A stretch of 64,000 nt of DNA from Bombus terrestris (lineage: Eukaryota; Arthropoda; Insecta; Hymenoptera; Apidae). The notes below the pieces were generated by a model, which saw only the letters and a program-made list of their open reading frames with translations, was not told the DNA's origin and did no database searches. Where the stretch lies: positions 5,270,001 to 5,334,000 of the forward strand of contig NC_063276.1 of the NCBI RefSeq assembly GCF_910591885.1, in the 5' to 3' direction. Of this stretch, positions 41,701-55,500 are shown piece after piece. Positions within the stretch are counted from its first letter, which is position 1, and the number at the start of each line of letters is the position of its first letter. The position numbers were made by a program, and so were the translations under genes.

Positions 41701-44700
41701 TAAGAACGACTAACATATTCATGAAAGCAGTGACAAGAGACACGATCAAAGAATTACTACAATCGTCTAGATGACACCTGTCGAATACGAATAATTAAGC
41801 TTTGAAAGGTTACACGATGCAAGAACGTGACTCTTTGATCGTTTTCTGCTATTTCCATGCAACAACTAACGATTATTACGCGATAGATCATGAATATTCA
41901 TTAGAAATATTCATTAGAAAAGAATATGCCAGTTTTTTAAAATACAAAGAACAGTCTATATTAAAAAATAAAAATACCCAACTAACATTTTCCTGACAAT
42001 ATTTTCTATCAGCAAAAGTAACTAAATAACTAAGATGGTTTCCTTAAGCGTTATCAATCTCTCTAATTATGAATTTATAGGTATGTTAGCAGGTTCGTAC
42101 ATGTGGGGCTGCTACGCAGCTATCAAAGGGCGAAGAATGTCGTTACTGGTCGCGCTATTTCTACATGGTATCTCTGAATTATTGGCGTCGGTGGTGCCAT
42201 TTTATTGGGTCTTCCTGTTTTTGAAGTTTCTAAGCGGTGCTGCGTTAGTATTATTACATTTTATCCAACTTAAGCAGAATGACAGATAGATGATAAATTT
42301 AATGACCGTATAATACTTTACACAGTAAAAGTTTGGTTGTGATACGTCTTATTTCACAAAAGTGAAATAACACACGATTGACAATCTTGACTCCCTGTGT
42401 CTAAAGTCGAACATTTTATTTCAATTTAATTATTGCTTCAGTATGAATGGACAATCGGCCGTCGTTTTTCTATATTTGGGTGAATTTCAACCGACCAAAT
42501 ATCGGGACAAGATGCTCTCGTGGATGGAAATGGCTTGGGTGGTTGGAATGATCATTTTAGCAGGTAATTACTGTCAAAATTTACGAATTATAATATTTCG
42601 TTAATTTAACGTGAAGTATAGATGTTTCGTTTATAAATTTTTAGAAGATTCAGTAAAGAGATTGAAGTATTAAATTTTCTATTGAAATCAGTTTTAATGG
42701 ATGTATAATGTAGATGTCTTGCGTTAAGTTTTAACGATAATAATCTAACGATAACGATCTTAATGATAATAAATCTTAGGTAATTTTTATTAGGAATAAA
42801 AGTTCGAAAACATGATCCTTTAAATATTTCACTCTGCCTGCGTTTCTTTCTCAAAATTTGTTCAACATTGCAAACTGTTTGGAAATTTCAGGCGTCGGCT
42901 GGATTATTATTCCGTTGAACGTGAACATCGAAACGGACAGCGGTTTCTTTTTCCATTCGTGGAATCTTTTCGTGTTCATATGCTCCCTTCCAGCCTTGTT
43001 GACCGGAACTTGGTTGCTGTTTTTCCCTGAAACACCAAAATATCTCGCGGAGACTGGACACAACGTTCAGATGCTGGATGTTTTAATGAGAATGTACTCT
43101 GAAAACAGTGGAGAGCCACCGAAAGAATACATAGTAAGTATTTATATTCGCTTTTCGAGTAACAGAAATCATTAAAGAGTTTCTCGGAGGTTGAAAGCTG
43201 CTATAAAAATATTTTCAAGATGAGAGAATTCTATCTTCGAGTCAATTTCCCTCAAACTCGAAATCCTATGTAAATTAAGCTAAATACGAGTAATATTTCT
43301 TTTAATTGTTGATTTGTTTATTTGATAAAAATATTTCTGTAATAGCAACGAAACGAAAGAAACAAAAATTTCTGATCTTCCATTTTCAGACGAAACTTCG
43401 CAACTGCGAGAATAACAATTTAAACGATTTGGTGCACCGAATAATGCACACCAAAGAGAGAGAAGATGTGAGCGAGAAATCCTTCCAACTGATGATAACT
43501 GACATATACATGAAAACCATGATGATACTGAAGCCACCGTTTCTTTGTAGAACGATTGTAATGTGTCTGATCGCATGTTTCGTCACGTCCTCTTATTACA
43601 CGCTGACTTTATGGCTGCCAGAACTTTTTCATAGATACGCGGACTTTCAGGAGGCGTATCCCAATCAAACAGCTAGCGTTTGCACATTGAAGAGCGCGAA
43701 AAATGTTACAGAAATAGTGAGTGATCGAATAACATAATATAAATATGATTTTTAGGTGAAATTTAGAGGAATTTTTCAACATTTCTTAAATATCTCTTTC
43801 ATAATTTTTTTATCGTTAGACGAAAGAAAAAAAAAAGGAGAAAACTATACATATATATTAGACAAAAAGGTGGACATCATTGTAATAGGAATTTTTTCTA
43901 GTAGAGAGTTGGCTCTCGCAACGAAATGTCGTATAAAGTAAATTTACAATTTGTAATTGTAATTGTTCTAAGGTTAGAAACTAGGAAGAGAGATATTGGG
44001 ACGATTGCCAAGAAGGCATTATAGAATGGACAAATGAAAAGTAATAACTTTTATACAAAATTTAGTAGATAATTATTCATTTGTTATTCGTCGAATTGAA
44101 TTTTGCAATGAAACCTCGTATAGAGTAGATGTGTAGTTTGCCATTGTAATTATTCTATGAAGAAGAAATTGTATTATTCTACATTTAGAATTTAAATTAA
44201 AGAGATATTAGGATGATTGCCAAGAAGCAATTGCAAAATAGGCAAAAGCACGGAATAGTTTGCGATATGTAGATGGAATACAAAGATCAGATGTTCGTGG
44301 TTCATTGCGTTATTATCTATACATAAAATTCTATTTATAGTTTGTTACGCGGTTTTAATTGAATTCTAGGATAACTTAAAAATCACTTGATATAATAAAA
44401 TATTAAATACTATTACAGTGATTTAATGAGACAAATTTTGCACAGGATATGTCGGACGATCCGTTCGGCTGCAATTCCAGAGTACAAACTAGTGTGTTCG
44501 TGCACACATTTATTTTGGGTGCCTCGTGTATTCCGACAGGGCTGATATTGCCATTATTTGTTAACTACTTAGGATATAAATTTTTCCTCGGTAAGCAAAC
44601 AAATATCTTTTTCCTTCTACCATTACGAGATTATATATATTTTTAGTTCAAAATATATTTTTATCCCTAACACATCCGTTGCTATTAAAATACAACTATT

Positions 44701-46586
44701 CATCCCTGAATTCTTTGCCTTCCTATTTTCATCAAGGATGTTATCAACAATTACATCAATGACATTGTTTAAATTAATCCAATTTATACACCATATGCGC
44801 CAAAAGCAGCGGATGTGATAAATATATTTTTGAAATTCTAATTGATTTCATAAGTATATCATCGAGCAATTCGAACTATCTCTTTAATCTCTAATTGATT
44901 TAATTTTCTTGCTTAAGTTGAGAAATTAGTCTATCGACAGATACCGAATAATTTTGTCTGTCATTTCAGTGATAACAGCTTTCATTCCTGCTGTCGTGAC
45001 GGCTTGCCTCTTTCTGGTGGAGACGTCCACCCAAAACCTGATTCTTTCGTGTGCCTATGAGTCCGTCACTTCCGTTTGCTTGAGCGTCGTATATTGCCTT
45101 TTAGTCGATCTGTATCCAACGCACTTAAGGTAATCTACCCACACAGGATTCTTACTTTTTCCCTATACTTAATAATTCTAATAATAAAAATATAAAATAA
45201 ATCCTAAGAATAAAAATAAATTTAAAGCACCTTTATTTTCTTAATCGTTTCGTAAATATTTCAATGGAATTCAAAGAGATCGTTCGTGAATTCGATAATT
45301 GTGAGAGTATGAATGCCTCTGTGATTTACTGTAGAAACTTGAAAAAATTTCATCCTTCCGCACGAGTTTTCTAAAAAAAGATCGCCACTTGTTTATTCTC
45401 TCCAAAGATATGAAGGAAGTTTATTGTGTGCTTATCGATCGATATAAATATCCCGGCATATAATGCTTATTTTTTCGTCTGTGTCAACTGGTTTATTTAT
45501 AATAGAAACGATTATTCTTTTCGACGATCGAATATTGAACTAATCTGTCGATCTCGAAATATTATCTCGAGTGTTCTTGCTTTCAATACCTACGATAAAA
45601 TACTTGTCTTCTTATATTATTATTATCGTTATCGTTTATTAATATTATCATCATAGTTGTTAGAGAACGTTATGCAACTTGATTTTTGCAGATCGAAATT
45701 GCAGTTGCGTTCTATTGCGAAATGTGATTGAAATTTTCGTCATTGATATTTCTTTCATAAATTGAGATTTATGTAGCTGTTGTTAGGTGTCTTTGGAATT
45801 ATGTAACCGGAATAAACGTTATTATCGTAACAGAGAGACCTTATCGTTGGAATATTAGGTAGAGATCTATGATTAAAATAGAAATTACGTCCTTAGGGAA
45901 ATTTACAAAATTTGTTGTTTCTTCGTTATACATTAACTCAATTATAATGTAAAAATATTGAAAGTTAATTACGATCATTGCCATTTATTATTTTGTAACA
46001 GAATCGATGTTATCATCGACGTAAATTTATAATTCTTACCGAACATAAAAAAATTAATTATCCAAAACTGTCACAAAATTAATAATATAAAGTTCAATAA
46101 TTTTCAAATATAATTCTGTTTCAGGGCAATGGCGTCCGGTTTGTCTGCCTTTATCAGTAGAATAGGTGCCATTAGTGGCACTCTAATGATCGGCTACTTG
46201 ATCGACGACTATTGTACATTGGTGATTGTTATCGTGGCTGCTCAATTATTCCGTATGTATTCAAATTCCGACCTCTCCATTCTTTTAATTAGGTCTTAAA
46301 TTATCTCCAGATAATTTAAGATGTAATGTGTTGTATCAACTTATCGCGTTTAAATAGCGATAATGTCGTGACAGTACTTGTTACATCTATTAGACTACTC
46401 AAATTCATTCAATATCTGCAAATATATTTATAAGTTACTTTTAATTTAAAGCTTTCTTCCTTATATAATGCCTTATTGAATATTTATATGCGTGATATTT
46501 ATTTATTTATTCCAGTGAGTGGTTTGCTAGCCCTGTTTACACCAGGAAGAAAGAAATCGAAAGCGGTAGACGTTGAGAAATCTTAA
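35744..46586 (+). CDS. SV2-like major facilitator transporter, gene 1
   Basis: A 12-helix transporter of the SV2/SVOP-like branch of the major facilitator superfamily; substrate unknown. Exons 35744-35825, 38821-38871, 39372-39533, 42081-42243, 42442-42563, 42892-43133, 43390-43716, 44446-44590, 44970-45129, 46125-46252 and 46516-46586 sum to 1653 nt, giving 550 aa. The first two exons encode a polar cytosolic tail (SESVAQ-like, rich in A/S/D). Helix 1 starts at GFGKFNLKIM. Exon 5 has the family motif YLGEFQPTKYRDKMLSW. Exon 6 ends helix 6 with LFFPETPKYL. Exon 7 encodes the cytosolic loop and helix 7, then a presumed luminal loop with sequons NQT and NVT and cysteines. The C-terminus is short and basic (GRKKSKAVDVEKS). 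MFS motif A after helix 2 is WGCYAAIKGRR: the usual Asp is Ala. Introns are large (up to 3 kb). Confidence 0.92.
38186..38266. mobile_element. Mariner-type relic: two terminal inverted repeats almost fused
   Basis: The left repeat, ttgggttgacaactaagtga..., and the inverted right repeat, ...tcacttagttgcca, match over ~32 bases with a few differences and are separated by only about ten bases. The sequence resembles mariner terminal repeats common in bees and other insects (TTGGGTTGRCAACTAAGT). TA precedes the left end. No transposase remains. It lies in intron 1 of SV2-like gene 1. Confidence 0.8.
43918..44245. repeat. Diverged direct duplication in intron 7 of SV2-like gene 1
   Basis: Two blocks about 190 bases apart share the same order of motifs: gcaa-gaaa-tcgtata-agta, then ttgtaattgt/attgtaatta, then agagatatt-gga-gattgccaagaag, then a-aggcaa-like ends. 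The copies differ by substitutions and indels, suggesting an old tandem duplication. Confidence 0.55.
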
Positions 46587-49500
46587 CGATAGTACGGATT
46601 AAGCTAAAGAAAGTGAGACGAAAGAAAAGAAACAATCAAAAAGGTTTTTACATTCACAAGAAGAATTCTATATAATTTACTTTTCCATTTCTCTTTTTTT
46701 TTTTTTTCATAATATAAACGCATTTCGCTTGGAAACAAGAAATATAGGCAATTCTATCGATGAGAGAGAGAATTTAATTAAACTCGAAATAATTAGAGGA
46801 TCTCTTATTTAACACCAGAAAGTTCAATCAGAACGACCAATTCACAAAGATTGGTAAAAATGATTAATTTCATTAGTGAGCGTGACATAATTATTTGCAA
46901 CTCTTTAAACTATGGTGCTTCTGGTGTTAGAACATCTTTACTTTCTCTTAAGTTCTGTCAAGTTAAGAGTATGAAAACATGTTATTACTTAAATGTACGA
47001 TATAATATTACAATTTAAATTTAGAAGAAAGATATTAGTGTTAAATTTACAGTATTTCTTTCTCGTAATGGTTAAGAACGTTAATGTCTTCATTTCTTGT
47101 TAACGAATTATATACTTATCTATATACATATACATATATAGAAACACCATCTTCTAATAATTAAACTATCGTGCCTGTGTACTTTCTGCGTATACTTTAT
47201 CACGGCCGGTGTCTGCGTTATTTTATACATTTTTCTTAATACACACCGGGCATAATTTAGTATACTTTAAGAGGATGTCTGTTATTGATCGAGTGTATTT
47301 TGCAAGTGAAGATTCTTGTTCCTATACAATGGCTACAAAAAATAGCGGCACGCATTTTCCGACGAAGCATCTTTTTTTATCAGGTCGTACATTTCATTTT
47401 CACAGTATTAAATTTTTGCAGTCATATAGTACGAAATCTCACGTACTCGGAATTAATTAATTAGTACGTAAATACTATGATCGATACGTACAATGGTATA
47501 GGAATATATTTTGTAGCCACCGTATAGATATTTGTAGCTGCTATGAAAATTTTACGTGACAGTTTCACGTAACGCACATAATGTTTGTGAATACTCGGCA
47601 AATTCGAGAGGTTCACGATGATGAAAGTATATATGTGTTACATATTTTTCTACATTTCTAAAATATTAATATGTATCTTCATCGAGCGTCGTATACGGTA
47701 GTTAAAGAGTATACAGAATCTTTGTTTCTTAATTAAAATCTCTTAACATGTATTCCGGGATATTGTACTTTATTCTTCTAATTTATGGAAGAAGAAAAAT
47801 GGCTATCTTGTTCTTTTCAGAATTTGCAGAGCGATTTGGAAGGGGTGTGAATAAAATTTAAAAAATCTGTCGCGGTTCGAATTTGTATCGTTGTCATAAC
47901 GAGGGAATAAAATTAATACGAAGTGTCCTTTGGTAAACTTTGAGAAATTTGGATTTTACATTTTACTAGAACGTGAAAAGCATTCCGTCGCAGTAAGAAT
48001 GACAAATTTTCTCAAAGAATAAGGAAAGTAGAAAATGATAAATCTACAGAATTTATCGCAAAACTGACTTGAAAGTAAATTGTTCGACTTTGTCTTAGTA
48101 TTTTAAAAATCATTTGACATTAAACTTATCATTTTTCTGTGGCAACAGAACAATTTTAAGTTGTAATACCTGTACATATAATTACCGTGAAGATAATTAA
48201 ACGATTAAAAATTTACTACACTCGTTCTGAAATAACCTGTGGAATATTCTGTTAAAATATTATATACAACGAAAAAGATCTTCGAATAAATAGATTAACG
48301 TATTTAGTACTTAATACACATACAGCTAAAAAAGCTAGGCAGGAAATAAATGCTCAATTATATAAACCATTATCACGGCGATCTCTCGTATTGTTAACAC
48401 AGTGCCACGATATTTCTTTAACATTGCAAATTGTACGGTGTTAAGGGGCCCGCATACGATTAATAATATTGTCAATATCGCTAAGTATTGTCAAACAGTA
48501 TTCATCGTGTGCAGATCTCTTTACGAAGCTTGATTCGATCGATCAGCCTCGAACTCTATGTAAATGAATATCGAACGCGACGATCGTATTCCCGACGCGT
48601 GTTATTCTTCTATTTTTCTATGTACGAGACTTTTTATATTGTAAACTGTTTATATGCCGGCCATCGAAGTACAATAAAAAATATGTTCTTGCTGAACCTA
48701 TCAAAATCAATTATCGTCTATTACTTTTTGAAAGTTCGAAATTTATATCAAGTGATTTCAAAATGTTGTTACCGTATACAGGAAAATTTATTAATATCTC
48801 TTATCAGTGATCTTAAAAGATCGCTTAACGTATTTAACAATAAGTTACCGGAAAGAACGCTACTTCAATCGAGGTTTTTATTATTCGTATAAATTTTGAA
48901 ACAACCTTTCTATCTACAGAGAGTAATGAAAGATAATAATTTTGGAATTAAAAGAGAGTAATGAAAGATAATAATTTTGGAATTTCGGAATCCTTTATGT
49001 CCGAGAAGAGTTCATTTATATTCTGCTATCGATAAATCTAGAAATTTCAGTTGAAATAAAAGTCTTCTTTACAATCTTTTTTGAAACCACTGGTCTTTAT
49101 GGGACACAAGGAAAGAAAGGATCTATTAATTTCATAACCGCTTACTGATAAGAGTTCATGTCATTTTACGTTTCCGAACACATTCGCGTGCAACTTTAAA
49201 TCTCTCCCTTACGAAATATCCTAATTCATAAACACCTCCTAAACCTCGTCGCTCCTCTAGAAAACCTATTTGTACCAAAAACTCATTCTATTTTCGTAAC
49301 CGTATTTTACCACTTTGTATCAGCCTACTCGTTCAACATTGTTGACATTGACACGAAGCCTAAACGGTGTGCTTTGCAATTGGACCATGGCCATTTTTAA
49401 AGAAATACTTCTAATTCTTTCCGATCAACTTAGCAGTGTTTCTTTTATTTTCGCGTTCCTCTGTTTCACAATGAAATCTTAATTAAATATCGTAATGGCG

Positions 49501-52500
49501 AATATCGTCGTTTGGATGATAGCAATTAATTATTATTTTTTTCTCGCGACGCATCGATGACGGAGATATTGGGATGGCGATCGAATATTTGGCGCGAATC
49601 CACCGATCGCTTGCCAACACAGCGTTCGCGCGCATGCACGATATGCGAACTTAAGGAAAATTACAGGCTTACCTTGTCGATCTACGATTTAAACGCTTAG
49701 TTTCGTTTCATACCTGACGCGACCATTACTTCTCGATCAGTTGCCCTTTCATACTAATTCCATTCCGATATATATGTATACCGACCAACTCTTTTGTTTT
49801 GTGTTGCAAGAAGAAGACACGATACGACGATTTCGTCTTGGAAACTGATTTCAGTTAGCCAATGTGAGTTTGATTAATGGACTGCGGGTATTTATGCAAA
49901 TTCGTATCTCTTTGAGTAAAATTCAGAAAATATCTGTTTTATCCAGCAGATATTACAACGAATACTACGCTTGAAATGTTTCTGCGTTTAATGCGCAGTC
50001 AGTTTGTTGTAGTTCAGTTTGTGTTTTTTTTTAAATAAATTTGTGGATTTGCTGGTTTATGAGAGAATCGATGGGAAAGCTGCAACGAGTTGTATGTAAG
50101 TGATAAATGCGGGTAACATAGAAAATATAAGATTGGAACTAGAGGATTTTATTAACAGTATATGATGTATTTTAAAGCGTTTATCAAATTTCCTGAAATT
50201 TACACGCAAATTTGTTGTACGAACGTTATTCAAATTATTTGCAATACTATCTTTTTGGAAGAACTTCTATCCTTGAGAGTATGATTTTGTTATTTATACC
50301 AATTTCCCTCGCAGTCTCTCGAATACTAAATAAAATTTGAAATTTCTTTACTGCTTCAACAAGAATTTTAATGATAATAATAATGTGAAATATCTAATAA
50401 TGTGTGTGTGTGTTGTTACAGTTAAATAAAAAAAATCATAAATTATGTACAGCCTAACCCTTGCTATAGATAATATTAAATAGCGGATCATTAATTAAAT
50501 AGCTTAACTCTTGCAGGGGCTAACATCTTTTTCCTACAAATATCTAGCATTAATTTATGATACAAATATATTTCGCTTTTATTTTCTAAAAGTGTACATA
50601 TAACCATCGATCGTAACAAAAATATTAATAAAAATACTTGTCCCCATAAATAAATAAATTTATAAGAAAAGATGGCAATGGCAATTTTCACCTATATTTA
50701 TATCATTTCGCAAATTTCTCGTTATCTGCGATTATTTCGTGTCACAAAAATCACGGTGATCCTTTGATTCGATGTTTGGATCATATTCAGGCGACGTACA
50801 CGTGTATCTGATAAAACAGACATCTAAATCGTCGTCCTGGTTACGTAATACGGAATCTTGGCCATAGTCCGAATAAAATGGCCACAGTTTTCATTCACTC
50901 ACTCGCTGACCACGATAATCGCGATTAATTTTGTCGTGTTTAATCCCATTGCGGATATTGTCGGCTTTGTTATGGGGAAAAATTGACGGATTGAAATGAC
51001 GAATTATGAATGATGACACAAATCAAGGGTGGTCATTGGTTCGACAGATGTCAAAGTTGATGTATCGGCCTGTGCGAGATGGAAATCGTTGTGTGTTTTG
51101 ACTGTAAACGATAACATGTTTGTTATGCGAAACGTTGTTGCGGTAGAAATATATTTTCTTCTTCTTTTCCTTTTTTTGTTTCTTTTGGTGTTTCGAAAAA
51201 ATTTCTAGTGATTCTCTCAAATATAGTGAAGAAAGAAAGATTTGATAGAGAGGAAAGATGTTGAATTTGTTACATTTTCGAGTATTTTGGAAAAAACTCG
51301 AAGAACTGGTTGTTTTAAAGACATCAAAGAAGAAAAGATTTTGGATTTTTCTTATTTGAGGTAATTAGAAAATAAAAAGTTTGATTAACGTCCTCTGTTT
51401 TTCCGGTGGTTTGCTCTTTTGCTATAAAACATTATGATTGGGATCTGTGATCACTGTAAATTCCTGATACAACCTAATCCAAAGGGAAATGTTACAAAGA
51501 AGTTGGATTTATCAATTCCTGGTTCTACAAAAATCGCGTAAACTAAAATTGAACAGCCTAAAATAATGTTCCATCGAAATTTACAAATCAGTATACTTGT
51601 AGTTATCACATAATCTACGACTATACACAAATGCGTGTATGTAATGTATGAATCTGTAGCAGAATAACTCCAATATGACTCAGTATTATACAATGCGATT
51701 TAAAAATAACAAATATTCGTTTTATTGCCACTCGATTGATATCTCGATTGTTTCTATCAATTCATTTCAGAAACAAAAATTTCGTTCAAGTATCAACTCG
51801 AACTTGACAAATTCGTTTCCTAAGCAAACGAAGATATTCGTGTTTAATGGTTCGATCCACTCTACCGACATATTCCAGCTCGATAAGAGAGCAGATAAAT
51901 CTCTTTAATTCGGGGACTTTAACCGTACGATTCTGTGATAATGTTGCAACGATCTCGATCAACAAGAGTACGATACGAAAACAAAGTACTGAAATATTAC
52001 AGAAAAAATCTCATTTGACAATCTCGAATTTTACGACTTAAGATCCAAGTAAAATCAAGATAAAGTCCGAATAAATAAAATTTAAATAAGATTTCTATCG
52101 ATTCGAAAGAAAACTCCGTCGAAGCAATTCATGTCTGAAGAATTCAATAAAATATCTAGAAAATTTCATAAAATGACGCTGAAACAGTATTGTGTCTTAG
52201 AGAGTGGAAACATGTTTTGTTAGCTCAGCTAAGTCGTCGATCTTACAAATTCCATGAAACGATAACGTAGCCTGTTTAATCGATTTGTGCTTTATGGCTC
52301 TTAGAACGTGTAAACTTCCGCTTTTTGCGATTTTCGCGACATAATCGACGATAATTAGTGATAAGTCTTATAACGCTACATTGTATACGCATTAGTTAGG
52401 GAAAATAAGCGTACATAATGATCGTTGATATTGTAAATTATTCAGACTTATGTGGCTTTATATTGTTTTTACGATCGCTGTACAGATATTTTTAACAAAG

Positions 52501-55500
52501 TTAACGTTACCTTAAATTCGCCTTTGGAGGACTACAGTTTCAGATTTTAGACACCTAAATAAAGATGAATATTAATATGCAAAAATATCGCTTGAAATTT
52601 ATTTTTCAAGTTATATTGAATTTTTCGCTGAACACCTGTAAATAGGTATCGACTCAATAAACGTAACTCTCAATAGTTCGCATATTATAATAGAAGAAAT
52701 ATAACTGAATCTTATATCAAAAAAAAAATATGCACCAACTTATTCACGCTTGACCTAGACGTGACTAGATTTGATGTGACCGATTATTATCTGGATAAAA
52801 CTAGCCACGATTCCGCGTCATCATTTTCATTTAACCGTAAACAGGCTTATCGGAGGAACACATGGAGTAACAACATAAACTGTTGTGTTCTTGCTTCGAA
52901 TGAAAAATCTAAAAAATTTTATCAAATGTATCTAGACCTAATTGAGTTATCTATGAAATAATATAAATTTCATATCTACAGCGTGAAATAATAATTACAG
53001 TAGTTACAAAATGTATCGGCAGACAACTATATTTATTATAACATTTGCATATTGATTAACCTCTTGTAATCTTTTGCTAGCCTTAGCTTTTATCTGTTTG
53101 CTGTTATATCGTTGAAACGAGACATTGAATTATTGTACGTGATGTCTTCTCAGTAATCTACAGTCTTGCAATATGAAAGTAAAAAATGAAAGTATATCAT
53201 TGAAATTTGATACTTTAATTTGAGCCCGGTCTGTTTTCGTGTATTTCATCCATAAACCATACCATATATGTAATTCAATATTATTAGGCAAAGGGTTAAT
53301 TGCATTTGCTTGTGATTCGTATGACTAGAAAAATTAGGTACTATGAAAATGAAATTTGATAAAATAATCACTACAGTGAGAAGTAAGGATACGTGCCAAT
53401 ACTTTTTGTATATATACGTAGATCAAAATTGAATTACAGGTAAATTGAATTGTAACAGGATAGAGTCTGAGATTAAGTTAATTCAGAAATAATCTGGGGT
53501 TTTAACTGGGATTTCGTATTGGACTTTAATTAAAAGATTATACGAAATGGTACGAAATGAAAGACAAAAGAATTTATGAAGTATAAATTCAATGGAAATT
53601 TGATTGATAAAATTGAATAGATATAATGAAATTAAAATAAAATTCAATTAAATTGAAATAAAATGAAAGATGAGGAATATAATAGCTAATAATGTTTTTA
53701 TATCGCTATATCTAGCTACTCATTCTCTTAAATGTTCCGTAATAAAAAAATTTAATTCCTTTTATTACATCGATTACGCTAACACACTAGCGATACATTA
53801 ACAAGATAAACATAAGTATAAATTGTATTCCTAAGATGTATTACATTAAGATTTATTATTAATAAATATCTCGTTAATATCTTAACGATTATTACGTTCA
53901 AATCGCTTAGGTTTCAGACTCTTAAGTGTCTCGAAACAATAAAAGTGGGATTTATACCACTTGAAAGAAAACGAACAATTTTATATATTGATATAGCTAC
54001 TTGCATTTTCTTATCGATCAATTTATTACAAGTATCAAGTAGGGACTTAAGATGTCTGCTCCCTCCGAAATATCTAGAAACACTGCTCACGTGGTAATCA
54101 AGATGTTAATGTAGCTAAAATTACTCACAAATGGTTAATTTAACCAATATACAAATGTCAACTATTATTACCTGTATCCCTATCTCGTTTATAAGATTTA
54201 CTACATATTTGTGGGCGTATTATCGAAAAATCCCTTCCGTCATACTTGGCCCCGATAAAACGTCATGTTTTCTTCAGTCATTCGTACTACTGTCTGCTTA
54301 AACATTCCGTCGAGATTTCCAAGTGCAATATGCTGTTTCATGCGTGACGTTTTTTTCGTTTGTAGAAATAACCGGATAAAATTCGGACGGAAATACCGGT
54401 TGTAAAGATACGGTTTGACGAATTTTGTGTGGGATCCATCTTTGGACAATTCATAATAAAATTTGACAGTTTTAGATTGAATTCTGTCGTATATTATTAA
54501 TTTGGTAATATTATATATCTAATATATGATATACGTAATGTATTATATACATAATATATTTATTATATTATACCTCAACAAGCTGTTGATTAACTAAATG
54601 TTATTCGTCAATGTTATAACATGTTGTTATACGTATTTGTTTTTTATCAGATTGGTATTAAATCTAGCGTATCGCGTCTTCTTTTTAAGAAATGTCCAAT
54701 GATAAAAGATTAAGTCAAAAATCAACTTTGTGAAGGCTACAATAAAGTGGGTAAAGGATAATAAGATCATAAGGGCAAAAGTAGTAGGTAATAAAGGTAT
54801 AAGGCCTACAGATCTATTGACCATATTGGTCCAAATAGTATTAAGATAATTATTCTGTTTCTACATATCTTTTTAATTACTATAGATCTTTTCAAAGCTG
54901 ATGTGATGAATGGTTTCGGGTACAGTTTTATTTCATAGTAACATAATATCATTTGAAATTAGGTTATATAAGTTCAAGGTGTTGAATATTCATCTATATA
55001 AGGTACAAATGCTGTAAATATTCTTCATCATGTGAAATAGAATATTAAATCAAAACTAGATGAGATATCCTTAGATATCAAAGAGTGAAAAATAATCGTA
55101 GATGGCATTCCAAGCATGATATACTATGTGACAAACAGGTTACCTCACACATCTAACCGAATTTCGTCCAAACACTTTGTTTATTTACTGGAAATCTTAT
55201 TACATATTTGGACAACGTGCATACAGACCCTGAAAATGTGGCTTATCTTTTTATCGCTATAAATCATATACATACCTACATAATACAGTAAAGAAGCACG
55301 TCGTCACGCGTTGTCAGTCGTCAGTTTCATTCCACGCATCGAAATCTCTTGAACATTTGTGCACTATCAAGCAAATTACACTCAATTAAAAAAAATACAT
55401 TCATATTAAATGATCTACCAATTATATTATTAATTTGAAATTGATTCTACAATATCCTTTACTTTGATGAAATTATTAAAAATCCTTCTATTAAGCAGCC

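Noticed and set aside
48488..48892. 134-codon open frame between the SV2-like genes
   Set aside because: No recognisable family, low-complexity composition and no supporting signals.
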